Positions 1-8,910 are shown, numbered from the stretch's first letter. The stretch is 64,000 bases of DNA from Kiloniellales bacterium (GCA_030066685.1 JASJBF010000020.1:1-64000); one strand, 5' to 3'. Numbers and translations: made by a program. The notes: generated by a model from the letters alone, not told the origin.

Positions 1-2
1 TC

Positions 3-86
3 GGCCGGGAGTACCTTTATGATCCGGGGCAGGCCGCGTTCCACATGACGGCCTTCGTCGGATCGAGCAGGGGCGGGACCGCGTGA
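3..86 (+). CDS. C-terminal end of an unidentified protein (partial)
   Basis: An open frame runs from the window edge to a TGA at 84-86. The last 27 residues include EYLYDPGQAAFHMTAF. The stop overlaps the GTG of the next gene (GTGA), an arrangement typical of translationally coupled genes in this window, so this is probably the end of a real upstream gene in one operon with the amidotransferase. Too little is visible to name a family. Confidence 0.45.
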   Translation, partial: GREYLYDPGQAAFHMTAFVGSSRGGTA

Positions 87-775
87 GCAGGAAAATCATC
101 ATCGTCGACCATCCGGTCGGCAAGCGCGACGACCGGGCGTCCAGGATGCTGGAAGAGCGGGGCTACACCATCGACTGGCGCCGACCGGCCGCCGGCGACG
201 AACTGCCCGAGCCGGGCCCGGACTACGCCGGCGCGTTGGTCTTCGGCGGCGCGGAGGATCTCAGCAAGTCCCAGGAGGTCGACTACATCCGGCTGGAGAA
301 GGACTGGATGCGTCGTTGGGTCGATGCCGAGCAGCCGCTCCTCGGCCTTTGCCTCGGGGCCCAGATGCTCGCCGAGTGCTACGGCGGCCGGGTCGTCCCG
401 CACCCCGAGGGCCTGCACGAGATCGGCTATGTGGAGATCACGCCGACCCCATCCGCCGCGGGGTTCCTCGACGGACCGCTGCACGTCTTCCACTGGCACA
501 AGGAGGGCTTCTCGGCGCCGGCCGCCGCCGAGCTGCTGGCCACCGGCGAGGTCTTTCCTCATCAGGCCTTCCGGATCGGGGCGCGGGCCTACGGCCTGCA
601 GTTCCACCCGGAGGTGACCCCCGGCGTCTTCCAGCGCTGGATCCGAGAGGCCAGCCACATGCTGGCCGAGCCCGGCGCCCATTCCGGCGAGCGCCAGGTC
701 CGGGATGCCGAGCGCTTCGATCAGCCCCTGGCCGAGTGGCTGGCCGGGTTCATGGACTCCTGGCTGGACGCTTAG
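83..775 (+). CDS. class I glutamine amidotransferase domain protein
   Basis: A 230-residue cytoplasmic protein with a stand-alone class I glutamine amidotransferase fold (GMP-synthase-like). The nucleophile Cys90 sits in GLCLGAQML and the His175/Glu177 pair in FHPE, so the whole Cys-His-Glu triad is present. The family hydrolyses glutamine to supply ammonia, or acts as a gamma-glutamyl hydrolase; no synthetase partner is visible, so the substrate is unknown. The GTG start at 83 is chosen because it overlaps the upstream stop and leads directly into the first beta strand (KIIIVDHP). A terminator-like hairpin follows at 903-934. Confidence 0.8.
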   Translation: MSRKIIIVDHPVGKRDDRASRMLEERGYTIDWRRPAAGDELPEPGPDYAGALVFGGAEDLSKSQEVDYIRLEKDWMRRWVDAEQPLLGLCLGAQMLAECYGGRVVPHPEGLHEIGYVEITPTPSAAGFLDGPLHVFHWHKEGFSAPAAAELLATGEVFPHQAFRIGARAYGLQFHPEVTPGVFQRWIREASHMLAEPGAHSGERQVRDAERFDQPLAEWLAGFMDSWLDA

Positions 776-902
776 GCCCGGTCCGGCCGCGGCGGGGCCG
801 ACCCGGGGGCTCGGAGGTTTCGGCGGGGTGATCCAAGGTGCCGGGGGCGGCGTAAGGCACACCTAACGGAGACAACGACAATAACTCCGACGATTTGGGA
901 AA

Positions 903-934
903 GGGGCCGTCCGAGCGGGCGGTCCCTATTTTTT
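903..934 (+). terminator. hairpin with T-run in the leader of the fasciclin gene
   Basis: Arms at 903-912 and 917-926 pair over 10 bp (two G-U pairs) around the loop GAGC, followed within 2 bases by six T at 929-934. This is a good intrinsic terminator. It ends only about 31 bases before the fasciclin ATG at 966, so it either ends the upstream operon tightly or attenuates the fasciclin transcript. Confidence 0.6.
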
Positions 935-965
935 GTGTCAAGTTTCGAGAGAGGAAGCACTCATC

Positions 966-1475
966 ATGGGCATCAAGCGTCTTTTCCTGGCAGTCGCAGT
1001 CGTCGTCCCGGCCATCGGCCTGGCTGCCTGCGCGAACACCAAGACCGAGTCGGCGAGCGCGCCCAAGGCCGACATCGTCGACACCGCGGTCTCCGCGGGC
1101 AGCTTCAAGACCCTGGTCGCGGCGGTTCAGGCCGCCGACCTGGTCGATACGCTCAAGGCCGACGGCCCCTACACCGTCTTCGCGCCCACCGACGCGGCCT
1201 TCGCCAAGCTCCCGGAGGGCACGGTCGACAGCCTGCTGAAGCCGGAGAACAAGGACAAGCTGGTCCAGATTCTGACCTACCACGTGGTGCCCGGGAAGAT
1301 CATGTCGAGCGACATCGCCGGCAAGCAGCTCGCCGCGGCGACGGTCGAGGGGCAGTCGCTGAAGGTCGACGCCACCCAGGGCGTGAAGATCAACAACGCT
1401 TCGGTGACCACCGCCGACGTCGAGGCCTCGAACGGCGTGATCCACGTGATCGACACCGTTCTGCTGCCGCAATAA
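966..1475 (+). CDS. fasciclin (FAS1) domain lipoprotein
   Basis: A 169-residue exported protein. Residues 1-21 form a signal peptide ending in the lipobox LAAC (Cys22), so it should be a lipoprotein. The rest is one FAS1 domain, with family signatures such as [19 protein letters not shown] and the C-terminal [16 protein letters not shown]1 domains mediate adhesion or periplasmic/extracellular protein contacts; no enzymatic role is known. ATG 966 is chosen over the upstream in-frame TTG because it follows AGAGAGGAAG and starts the signal peptide. It is a single-gene unit with terminators on both sides. Confidence 0.88.
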   Translation: MGIKRLFLAVAVVVPAIGLAACANTKTESASAPKADIVDTAVSAGSFKTLVAAVQAADLVDTLKADGPYTVFAPTDAAFAKLPEGTVDSLLKPENKDKLVQILTYHVVPGKIMSSDIAGKQLAAATVEGQSLKVDATQGVKINNASVTTADVEASNGVIHVIDTVLLPQ

Positions 1476-1499
1476 CGGCAGGAAAGTTGAGTTGCCACT

Positions 1500-1528
1500 G
1501 GGCGCCGGCCTTGGCCGGCGCCCTTTTT
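1500..1528 (+). terminator. strong intrinsic terminator of the fasciclin gene
   Basis: Perfect 11-bp GC arms at 1500-1510 and 1513-1523 are followed by five T at 1524-1528, 24 bases after the fasciclin stop. The channel gene on the other strand ends at 1538, so the hairpin also separates the convergent genes, although there is no T-run on that side. Confidence 0.88.
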
Positions 1529-1537
1529 CTTGACCCG

Positions 1538-2374
1538 CTACTGCTGTTCTCGCGTGGACGCTCCGCCGCGCTCGCGCCGAAGCTCGGCGATCTCGCCCCG
1601 CAAAGCCTGAAGCTCGTCGAGGACCGGCTGCATGTTCGCCCCCTGCGCATCGGCTTCCTGCTCGGCAGCCTCGTGCATCGAGTTGACGATGATCGCGATG
1701 AAGAGGTTCAGGACCGCGAAGGTCGTCGACAGGATGAAGGCGACGAAGAAGACCCAGGCGTAGGGAAAGACGTCCATGACCGGCCGGACGATGCCCATCG
1801 ACCAGGACTCGAGGGTCATGATCTGGAACAGCGAGAAGAAGGAACGCCCGACGGTGCCGAACCAGGCGTCGAACTCCGCGCCGAAGAGCTTGGTCGCCAT
1901 CACAGCGAAGATATAGAAGACCAGCAGCAGCAGCCCGATCACCGAACTCAGGCCGGGAATCGCCCGCAGCAGGGCCTCGATCACCGTGCGCATCTTCGGG
2001 ACCATCGACAGCAGCCGCAGGGCGCGCAGGATGCGCAGGGCGCGCAGCACCGACATGCCCTCGCTCGCCGGCACCAGAGCGATGCCCACGATGACGAAGT
2101 CGAAGAGGTTCCAGGGGCTGCGGAAGAAGGACCAGCGGTAGACGAAGAGCTTGATCGCGATCTCGACCACGAAGATGCAGAGCGCGGCGACATCCAGGAA
2201 GATCAGCAGGGCGCCGACCCTGGCCATGATGCTCGGCGAGGTCTCCAGCCCAATGACGATCGCGTTGATGACGATAACGGCGATGATGAAGTTCTGGGTC
2301 GCCTGGGCCTCGATCAGGGCCTTCAGGCGTCCTGTCACGGTTCGCGCCGCCATCGATTCTTCCAAAGCACTCAT
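1538..2374 (-). CDS. bacterial voltage-gated sodium channel (BacNav/NaChBac family)
   Basis: A 278-residue single-domain 6-TM ion transport protein that assembles as a tetramer in family members. S1 is about residues 28-45, S2 55-78, S3 88-102. S4 carries arginines at 111, 114, 117 and 120 with the regular three-residue voltage-sensor spacing. The pore filter TLESWSM (187-193) closely matches the NaChBac Na+ filter TLESWAS. S6 is about 205-232, followed by a coiled-coil tail (about 249-268), as in BacNav tetramers. An in-frame start 24 codons upstream exists, but that extension is Arg/Pro-rich and out of family; ATG 2374 is preferred. Monocistronic, convergent with the fasciclin gene. Confidence 0.9.
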   Translation of the reverse strand: MSALEESMAARTVTGRLKALIEAQATQNFIIAVIVINAIVIGLETSPSIMARVGALLIFLDVAALCIFVVEIAIKLFVYRWSFFRSPWNLFDFVIVGIALVPASEGMSVLRALRILRALRLLSMVPKMRTVIEALLRAIPGLSSVIGLLLLVFYIFAVMATKLFGAEFDAWFGTVGRSFFSLFQIMTLESWSMGIVRPVMDVFPYAWVFFVAFILSTTFAVLNLFIAIIVNSMHEAAEQEADAQGANMQPVLDELQALRGEIAELRRERGGASTREQQ

Positions 2375-2737
2375 CGCTCGAACTCGAGTTCCACTCTGTT
2401 GCGCCGTCCTGCGCCGCGGCCGCCCGGAATCGGGCCGGATCGGCACAGCTTTGTCGGACAGGGTTGCCGTTTGCTTAATCCCCGTGGCCGGCCTGCGCGC
2501 CCAAGCCGTCGGCCGGCGGACCGAATGGTCTCCTAGATGGGGCGGCGGCGCGTCTTTTGAAGGGCTTGCGGCGCGCTTCGAGACCGGCTATGCGCAGCAG
2601 GGCCCGCGGGCGCTTCGGTTCGCCGGGCCCTCCGAGGGGGGTGGCGGCTTGACGAGGTCGAGCCGGAATCGGCCGAGCGTCGGGCAGCCGCATGGCGGCG
2701 CCCGGGCCCGACAAGGTAAGGCGGAGAGGGTGCAGGC
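2375..2737. other. 363-bp divergent spacer between channel gene and soxB
   Basis: No supported gene. It must hold the promoters of the channel gene and of the sox operon. A 10-bp palindrome AACTCGAGTT lies at 2381-2390. A purine-rich stretch (GGCGGAGAGGG) just before soxB serves as its ribosome-binding region. No recognisable riboswitch or operator was seen. Confidence 0.4.
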
Positions 2738-3976
2738 ATGGCCTGGGGGCTGCTCAAGTACGGCTTCAGCCGCCGCTACCCGGCGCGCCGGGACATCCCG
2801 CCGACGCCGGACCTGAAGCCGGCCTACGACGTCGTCATCATCGGCGGCGGCGGCCACGGGCTCGCCATCGCCTACTACCTGGCCTGCTATCACGACGTCC
2901 GGAAGGTCTGCGTGCTGGAGAAGGGCTACCTGGCGGGCGGCAACACGGCGCGCAACACGGCGGTGATCCGCTCCAACTACATCACCCCGGAATCGGTCCG
3001 CTTCTACAAGGAGGGGGTCGAGCTCTACGACCGGCTCTCAGGCGAGCTCGGCTTCAACCTGCTCTACAGCCGGCGCGGCCAGCTCACCCTGGCGCATTCC
3101 GATGCGACCCTGCGGACCTTCCGGCAGCGCGCCGAGGTCGGGCGCTTCTGCGGTACGCGGATCGAGATGGTCGATCGCAATCAGATCCGCGAGATCGTGC
3201 CCTGCCTCAACCTCGAGATGACGCGCTATCCGATCCTCGGCGGGCTCTGGCATCCCGACGGCGGCACCGGCCGCCACGACGCGGTCGCCTGGGGCTATGC
3301 CGCGCGCGCCGCTGAACTGGGCGTCGAGATCCACCAGCGCACGGAAGTGACCGGGATGACGGTCGACAACGGCCGGGTCACCGCGGTCCACACCAACCGC
3401 GGGATGACCCAGGGCGGCCAGGTGGTGCAGGCCGTAGCCGGGATGAGCTCGCAAGTCGCGGCGATGGCCGGGATCCGCCTGCCCATCCGCAGCTTCCCGC
3501 TGCAGGCCATGGTGACCGAGCCGCTCAAGCCCTTCCTCGATCCCCTGGTCTCCTCGGCCGGCCTCCACGCCTACGTCTCCCAGACCGCACGGGGCGAGCT
3601 GGTGATCGGCGGCGGCTCCGATCCCTATCCGCTCTACTCGACCCGCTCCACGCTCGACCTCAAGGAGAGCCTGATCGGCCACACCCTGGAGCTCTTCCCC
3701 TTCCTCGCCGAGGTGCGGCTGCTGCGGCAGTGGGCCGGGATCACCGACATGACGCCGGACTACAGCCCGATCCTGGGCGCGAGCCCGCTGAAGAACTACT
3801 GGCTCGACGCCGGCTGGGGCACCTGGGGCTTCAAGGCGACGCCGGTCGCCGGCAAGCGCCTGGCTGAAGCGGTGGCCACGGGCAAGCTGCCGGCCATCCT
3901 CGAGCCCTTCCGACTGGCGCGCTTCCGCAGCTTCGACCTGGTCAACGAGATGGGCGCCACGGCGGCCAGCCATTGA
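2738..3976 (+). CDS. soxB: sarcosine oxidase beta subunit
   Basis: A 412-residue catalytic subunit of heterotetrameric sarcosine oxidase, which oxidises N-methylglycine to glycine, H2O2 and a C1 unit (formaldehyde or 5,10-methylene-THF). The N-terminal Rossmann motif VVIIGGGGHGLA (about 32-43) binds FAD. His180 in GGTGRHDAVAWGY fits the position where family members hold FMN covalently. A C-terminal WAGITDMTPDYSPILG block is typical of the DAO/SoxB family. First gene of soxBDAG, which is the canonical order; the ATG follows a purine-rich leader. No serine hydroxymethyltransferase or folate gene, often found in sox operons, is linked here. Confidence 0.95.
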   Translation: MAWGLLKYGFSRRYPARRDIPPTPDLKPAYDVVIIGGGGHGLAIAYYLACYHDVRKVCVLEKGYLAGGNTARNTAVIRSNYITPESVRFYKEGVELYDRLSGELGFNLLYSRRGQLTLAHSDATLRTFRQRAEVGRFCGTRIEMVDRNQIREIVPCLNLEMTRYPILGGLWHPDGGTGRHDAVAWGYAARAAELGVEIHQRTEVTGMTVDNGRVTAVHTNRGMTQGGQVVQAVAGMSSQVAAMAGIRLPIRSFPLQAMVTEPLKPFLDPLVSSAGLHAYVSQTARGELVIGGGSDPYPLYSTRSTLDLKESLIGHTLELFPFLAEVRLLRQWAGITDMTPDYSPILGASPLKNYWLDAGWGTWGFKATPVAGKRLAEAVATGKLPAILEPFRLARFRSFDLVNEMGATAASH

Positions 3977-3989
3977 TGGGAGCGCCCGA

Positions 3990-4286
3990 ATGAAGATCCT
4001 CCGCTGCCCGCTCAACGGCCCGCGCAACATCTCGGAGTTTGCCTGCTTCGGCGAGGTGGTCGGGGTGCCCGAGCCGGCCGAAACCGATGACGCCGCCTGG
4101 GCCGACCATGTCTGGAACGAGAACAACACCGCGGGCGTGGTCCGCGAGTGGTGGTGCCACCTGCCGTCGAGCTTCTGGTTCATCGCCGAGCGCGACACCG
4201 TGACCGACGAGATCCTGCGGAGCTATCCGGCCGACGAGGTCTACGGGACGCGGCGCGACTTCAAGGCCGGGACGCCCTCGACGTGA
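3990..4286 (+). CDS. soxD: sarcosine oxidase delta subunit, atypical zinc site
   Basis: A 98-residue SoxD, the small zinc-binding subunit that packs against SoxA. Family signatures are GPRNISEF near the N terminus and the VREWWCHLPSSFWF block. The first zinc cysteine (Cys6) is present, but the usual second Cys of the CPxCG motif is Asn9, and the usual His-x3-Cys pair has become HLPSS. The zinc site therefore looks altered or lost. Its stop overlaps the soxA GTG by four bases (GTGA). Confidence 0.88.
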   Translation: MKILRCPLNGPRNISEFACFGEVVGVPEPAETDDAAWADHVWNENNTAGVVREWWCHLPSSFWFIAERDTVTDEILRSYPADEVYGTRRDFKAGTPST

Positions 4287-7201
4287 CCGCCCAGCCCAAC
4301 CGCCTGCCGTCGCCCTTCGGCCTGCTGATCGACCGCGACCGCCGGGTCGGCTTCTCCTTCGAGGGCCGGCGCTTCGAGGGCTTCGAGGGCGACAGCATCG
4401 CCTCGGCCCTGGCGGCCTGCGACCAGTGGGTGCTGTCGCGCTCCTTCAAGTACCACCGGCCGCGCGGGGTCATGAGCCTGGCCGGGCACGACGCCAACGG
4501 CCTGGTGCAGCTGCCGGGCGCTCCCAACGTGCCGGCCGAGCTGGCGCCGATCTCCGAGGGCCTGGCGGTGCGGGCGCAGAACGTCAGCGGCAGCCTGCGC
4601 TTCGACCGCGCCGCCTGGGTCCGCGCCTTCGCCCGCTTCCTGCCGGTCGGCTTCTACTACCGCGCCTTCTACCGGCCCGGCGGCGCCTGGCAGCGCTTCT
4701 GGGAGCCCTGGTTTCGCCGCAAGGCGGGACTGGGCGCGGTCGATCTCGCCGCCCGCCCCGGCGATTTCGACAAGGCTTATGCCTTCTGCGACGTCGCGGT
4801 GATCGGCGGCGGCCCGGCCGGCCTCGCCGCCGCCCTGGCCGCAGCCAGCCAGGGGGCCGAAGTCTGCCTGATCGAGCAGGCCCCGGTGCTGGGCGGCGCC
4901 CTGACCTACGCCCGCCTGGACCTGCAAGGCCACGCCGCCGCCGAGGCGCGCCGGGCCCTGCTGGGCGAGCTCGCATCGGCCTCCGGAATCACGGTTATGA
5001 CTTCAGCCTTCTGCAACGGCTGGTTCGCGGACAACTACCTGCCGGTCCTGCGCGGCAACCGCATGACCAAGCTGCGGGCCGGCGAGGTGGTCCTGGCGAC
5101 CGGCGAGATCGAGCAGCCCGCCGTGTTCCGCAACAACGACCTTCCGGGGGTGATGCTGGGCAGCGCCGCCCAGCGGCTGATCCGGCTCTACGGCGTGCGT
5201 CCGGGGCGGCGGGCCGTGGTGCTGGCCGGCAACCCGGACGGCTACGGCCTCGCCCTCGACCTGCTGGATGCCGGGGCCGAGGTCGCGGCCGTGATCGACC
5301 CCCGGCCCGCCGGCGACGCCTCGCGCTTGGCCGCGGCGGTCGCGGCCAAGGGCGTCAGGGTCCTGACCGGCCGGACGATCCGGGACGCGCGGCCCGGGCG
5401 TGGCGGGCGCCGGGTCGCCCGGGTCCGGCTGGCGGCGCTGCCGCCGGAGGGCGACGGCGGTCCGGCCGAAAGCCTCGACTGCGATCTGGTCTGCGTCTCG
5501 GCCGGGACCCTGCCGGCCTATCAGCTCGCCCTGCAGGCCGGCGCCCGGCTCGACGCAGAGGGTGCGGAGGCGCGGCTGCGGATCACCGGCCTGCCGGAGC
5601 GGGTCCGGCTGGCCGGCGGGTCGGCCGGCGGCTACGCCCTCGACGAGGTGATCACCCAGGGCTGGAATGCCGGCTGGACGGCGGCCGGCGGCGACGACAC
5701 GGCGGCCTCGCTGCCCCAGGTCCAGGTCCGCGACGACCGCAGCGCGCCGCAGACCGCAGCGGCCAGCCCCTTGCCGGCGGAGGCCCTCGGCGAGGACTTC
5801 GTTGACTTCGACGAGGACCTGCAGGTCGCCGACCTGGTCAACGCGGTGGCCGAGGGCTACGACGAGATCGAGCTGGTGAAGCGGTTCTCCACCGTCGGCA
5901 TGGGACCGAGCCAGGGCCGCCACGCCGCGCTCAACACGGCGCGGATCGTCGCCCGCGCGACCGGCCGCGACCTCGGGGCGGTCGGCGTCACCACGGCGCG
6001 TCCGCCGGTCATGCCCGAGCGCCTGGGCCTGCTCGCCGGGCGCCGCTTCGAGCCCGAACGCCTGACTCCCATGCACCACCGCCACCTGGCCGCCGGCGCG
6101 CGGATGATGACCGCGGGCTCCTGGTGGCGGCCCGCCTACTACGGCGCCGAGTCGGAGCGCCAAGCCTGCATCGACGCCGAGGTCCGATCGGTGCGCGAGG
6201 CCGCCGGCCTGATCGACGTCTCGACCCTGGGCGGGCTCGAGGTCCGTGGCCCGGACGCCGCCGAGTTCGTCGAGCGGCTCTACACCTTCGCCTACAAGAA
6301 GCAGCCGGTCGGGCGCTGCCGCTACCTGCTGATGACCAACGAGGCCGGCGGCATCGTCGACGACGGCGTCGCCTGCCGCTTCGCCGAGGACCACTTCTAC
6401 CTGACCGCGACCACCGGGGGGGTCGAGCGGGTCTACCGGACCATGCTCTGGTGGAACGCCCAGTGGCGGCTCGAGGTCGACGTCGCCAACGTCACGGCGG
6501 CCTATGCCGGGATCAACCTGGCCGGGCCGCGCGCGCGGGAGCTGCTGGCCGGCCTGGTCGAGGGCATCGACCTCTCGCCCCGGGCCTTTCCCTACATGGG
6601 CCTGCGCGAGGGCTACGTCGCCGGACTCCCGGCCCGCGTCCTGCGGGTCGGCTTCGTCGGCGAGCTGGGCTACGAGATCCACGTCCCGGCCTCCTACGGC
6701 GAGGCGCTCTGGGACCGCCTGATCGCGGCCGGCGGGGACGACGGCCCGCGGCCCTTCGGGGTCGAGGCCCAGCGCGTCCTGCGGCTGGAGAAGGGCCACA
6801 TCATCGTCGGCCAGGATACCGACGCCATGACCACGCTGGAGGAGGCGCAGCTGGCCTGGGCGGTGGCTGGCATGAAGGCCTTCTTCGTCGGCCAGCGCTC
6901 CCTGGCCCTGCGCGCGCGCCAGCCTTCGAAGCGCCGGCTGGTCGGCTTCGCCCTGCCGCCCGATGCGGCCCTGCCGCAGGAGGGCCAGCTCGTGGTCCGC
7001 AAGGAAGAGATGGTCGGCTTCGTCACCTCGGTGGTGCGCTCGCCGACGCTCGGCCAGATTATCGGTCTGGCCTACACCGCGGCCGAGGCGGCGCAGCCCG
7101 GCGACAGGCTCACGATCCGCCTGACCGACGGCGCCCTGGTCCAGGGCCAGGTGGTCACCTTGCCCTTCTACGACCCCGAGAACCGGCGCCAGGAGGGCTG
7201 A
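4283..7201 (+). CDS. soxA: sarcosine oxidase alpha subunit
   Basis: A 972-residue subunit, normal for the family. The N-terminal domain (about 5-100) resembles the 2Fe-2S-type domain of SoxA and includes SRSFKYHRPRG. A dinucleotide-binding domain begins at VIGGGPAGLAAA (about 172). MGPSQGRHAALN (about 540) precedes a GcvT/aminomethyltransferase domain from about 590 to the end, which takes the formaldehyde-level C1 unit to tetrahydrofolate. The GTG at 4283 is chosen because it overlaps the soxD stop and begins the conserved N terminus; earlier in-frame starts would run through soxD. Confidence 0.95.
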   Translation: MTAQPNRLPSPFGLLIDRDRRVGFSFEGRRFEGFEGDSIASALAACDQWVLSRSFKYHRPRGVMSLAGHDANGLVQLPGAPNVPAELAPISEGLAVRAQNVSGSLRFDRAAWVRAFARFLPVGFYYRAFYRPGGAWQRFWEPWFRRKAGLGAVDLAARPGDFDKAYAFCDVAVIGGGPAGLAAALAAASQGAEVCLIEQAPVLGGALTYARLDLQGHAAAEARRALLGELASASGITVMTSAFCNGWFADNYLPVLRGNRMTKLRAGEVVLATGEIEQPAVFRNNDLPGVMLGSAAQRLIRLYGVRPGRRAVVLAGNPDGYGLALDLLDAGAEVAAVIDPRPAGDASRLAAAVAAKGVRVLTGRTIRDARPGRGGRRVARVRLAALPPEGDGGPAESLDCDLVCVSAGTLPAYQLALQAGARLDAEGAEARLRITGLPERVRLAGGSAGGYALDEVITQGWNAGWTAAGGDDTAASLPQVQVRDDRSAPQTAAASPLPAEALGEDFVDFDEDLQVADLVNAVAEGYDEIELVKRFSTVGMGPSQGRHAALNTARIVARATGRDLGAVGVTTARPPVMPERLGLLAGRRFEPERLTPMHHRHLAAGARMMTAGSWWRPAYYGAESERQACIDAEVRSVREAAGLIDVSTLGGLEVRGPDAAEFVERLYTFAYKKQPVGRCRYLLMTNEAGGIVDDGVACRFAEDHFYLTATTGGVERVYRTMLWWNAQWRLEVDVANVTAAYAGINLAGPRARELLAGLVEGIDLSPRAFPYMGLREGYVAGLPARVLRVGFVGELGYEIHVPASYGEALWDRLIAAGGDDGPRPFGVEAQRVLRLEKGHIIVGQDTDAMTTLEEAQLAWAVAGMKAFFVGQRSLALRARQPSKRRLVGFALPPDAALPQEGQLVVRKEEMVGFVTSVVRSPTLGQIIGLAYTAAEAAQPGDRLTIRLTDGALVQGQVVTLPFYDPENRRQEG

Positions 7202-7205
7202 GGCC

Positions 7206-7919
7206 GTGGCCGAGCCGAAACTGACGGACTATCCCCGGCGCAGCTTCGTGCACCGCAAGCTGGAGGCGGCCGGTGCCAGCTTCGTCGCCCTGGGCGACGC
7301 GGCCATCGCCGCCGACTTCGGCGATGCGGCGGCCGAGGCGGCCATGGCCAGCCAGCTCGGCCTGAGCGACCTCTCGGTGGTCGCCCGCAGCGGCTTCAAA
7401 GGCCCGGGCGCGCTGGACTGGCTCGCAGGGCAGGGGCTCGCGGTCCCGGAAGCGAACAACCTTGCGTCGCGCCAGGCCGACGGCGGCCTTCTGGCGCGCC
7501 TCTCGCCCAACGAGGCCCTGTTCCTCGGGGCTCTGGAGGATGGCGAGGCCAAGCTTGCTGCGCTCGACGAGGCCTGGCACGCCGGCCGCGAGACGGGCGC
7601 GGGGCCGCAGGGCTATCCCTTGCCGCGCCGGGACAGCCACGCCTGGTTCCGGCTGACCGGCGAGAAATGGCCGGCGACGCTGGCCAAGCTCTGCGCGGTC
7701 GACCTGCGGCCGGCCAGGTTCGCCGACGCTACCGTCGCCCAGACGATGGCGGCGCGGGTCGCCGTGGTCGCGATCCGAGACGACATCGCCGACCTCCCGG
7801 CCTTCCACCTCCTGGTCGACAGCGCCTCGGCGGCCTACCTCTGGGACTGCCTGCTGGACGCCATGGCCGAGTTCGGCGGGCGGCCGGTCGGGCTCTCGGC
7901 CCTGAAGAGCCTGGGCTGA
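7206..7919 (+). CDS. soxG: sarcosine oxidase gamma subunit
   Basis: A 237-residue SoxG, the GcvT-like fourth subunit of the tetramer. It is recognised by position (directly after soxA, 4 bases apart), size and family patterns such as GLSDLSVVARSGFKGPGA near the N terminus and a C-terminal half with PLPRRDSHAWFRLTG. The subunit has no known independent activity and completes the folate-binding half of the enzyme. GTG start at 7206. Last gene of the operon; the convergent esterase gene ends 19 bases further on and no clear intrinsic terminator separates them. Confidence 0.88.
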   Translation: MAEPKLTDYPRRSFVHRKLEAAGASFVALGDAAIAADFGDAAAEAAMASQLGLSDLSVVARSGFKGPGALDWLAGQGLAVPEANNLASRQADGGLLARLSPNEALFLGALEDGEAKLAALDEAWHAGRETGAGPQGYPLPRRDSHAWFRLTGEKWPATLAKLCAVDLRPARFADATVAQTMAARVAVVAIRDDIADLPAFHLLVDSASAAYLWDCLLDAMAEFGGRPVGLSALKSLG

Positions 7920-7938
7920 GCGGCCGCCCGCGCAGCGG

Positions 7939-8910
7939 TCAGCGGGCCGAGGCCAGACCCGGCAGCCGAAGGGCGCGGTTCTGCAAGGCCGTGATCGCGG
8001 CATGCGCCGAGATAGCGATATTGCGGTGGGCGGCCTCGGTCGGGTGAACCAGATCCCAAAACAGGGTCCCGGTCGAATCGAAGGTCTCGCCCTCGGGCGG
8101 GCACACGCCCGTCGGTTGAGCGGCGCCGTCGAGGTCCGGCGTCAGGCAGGGCAGGGTTATGTTCTCGAAGCCGAAGACCTCCGGGTTCCGGCGCAGGGCC
8201 CGGAAGGTCGCGTTGACGTCGAAGAGCGCGACCTCGAGGCGGCTGAAGAGGCGAAAGCCGGCGACCTTGGCTTCGAGCAGCGCGTTGTGCGTCGCGGTCG
8301 CGAGGTTCAGGACCTCGGTGGTCCGGGTTACGATTCCGAGCGGCGTGTCACCGAGATCGGGCAGGTTGACGATGAAAAAGCGGCGCCCGCCCAGGTCGGT
8401 GAGGCGCCGGATCGCGGTGACGATGTTGCCGACCACGTCGACCGGGTTGGCGTTGACGACCGAGAAGTAGTCATTGGCGCCGATCCAGATGATCACGAGG
8501 TCGTCGCGCTCGAAGCCGCCGCCGGCGGCGGCAAAGCTCTCGACCTGAGACAGCAGGCCGATCGGCGCGCCCGAATTGCTCCCGAAGCCCGACTGGGCGC
8601 TCCCGTAGGCCTGGCCGTTGGCGAGCGGATCTTCGGTGACCTTGATTCCGAAGTCGATGTCCAGATCGAGCAGGGGCGCCAGGCTCTCGACCCAAACCGG
8701 GCCGTCCGAGAAGCGGCCTTCGAAGTAGGGCGGGCTCTCCGGCTGGTCGCCGGTCACGGCGAAGAGGTTGCCGCTGTCCGACAAGCTGTCGCCGAAGACG
8801 TAGAGGTTGGTGAAGGGGCGGGCGGAAAGGTCCCGGGCTTCGGCCCAGCCGCTGACGGCAAAGGCCATGGGCAGGGCCAGACCGAGGACCTTGAGGGGGT
8901 GAGGTGACAT
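7939..8910 (-). CDS. secreted SGNH/GDSL hydrolase (esterase/lipase)
   Basis: A 323-residue exported protein with a signal peptide (1-25, cleavage near AEA). The GDSL block FGDSLSDSGN gives catalytic Ser42; IGANDYF is block III, and DLVHP gives Asp286/His289 of the triad. The family hydrolyses esters of lipids or short acyl chains; the closest type is the plant-like/thermolabile-hemolysin GDSL group, with no autotransporter domain. The ATG at 8910 is chosen because GGAGGCCTCC lies just before it and the signal peptide starts there. Likely expressed alone; possible operator-like repeats lie about 220 bases upstream. Confidence 0.85.
   Translation of the reverse strand: MSPHPLKVLGLALPMAFAVSGWAEARDLSARPFTNLYVFGDSLSDSGNLFAVTGDQPESPPYFEGRFSDGPVWVESLAPLLDLDIDFGIKVTEDPLANGQAYGSAQSGFGSNSGAPIGLLSQVESFAAAGGGFERDDLVIIWIGANDYFSVVNANPVDVVGNIVTAIRRLTDLGGRRFFIVNLPDLGDTPLGIVTRTTEVLNLATATHNALLEAKVAGFRLFSRLEVALFDVNATFRALRRNPEVFGFENITLPCLTPDLDGAAQPTGVCPPEGETFDSTGTLFWDLVHPTEAAHRNIAISAHAAITALQNRALRLPGLASAR

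Noticed and set aside
935-2536. A 533-codon plus-strand frame across the fasciclin and channel genes
   Set aside because: It runs out of frame with fasciclin and antisense to the channel; low-complexity translation, no start signal.
2375-2737. Glycine or other riboswitch before soxB
   Set aside because: No conserved aptamer pairing could be recognised by eye; only a divergent promoter region can be supported.
3038-6799. Long minus-strand frames opposite soxB and soxA
   Set aside because: Shadows of well-supported sox genes; no motifs or ribosome-binding sites.
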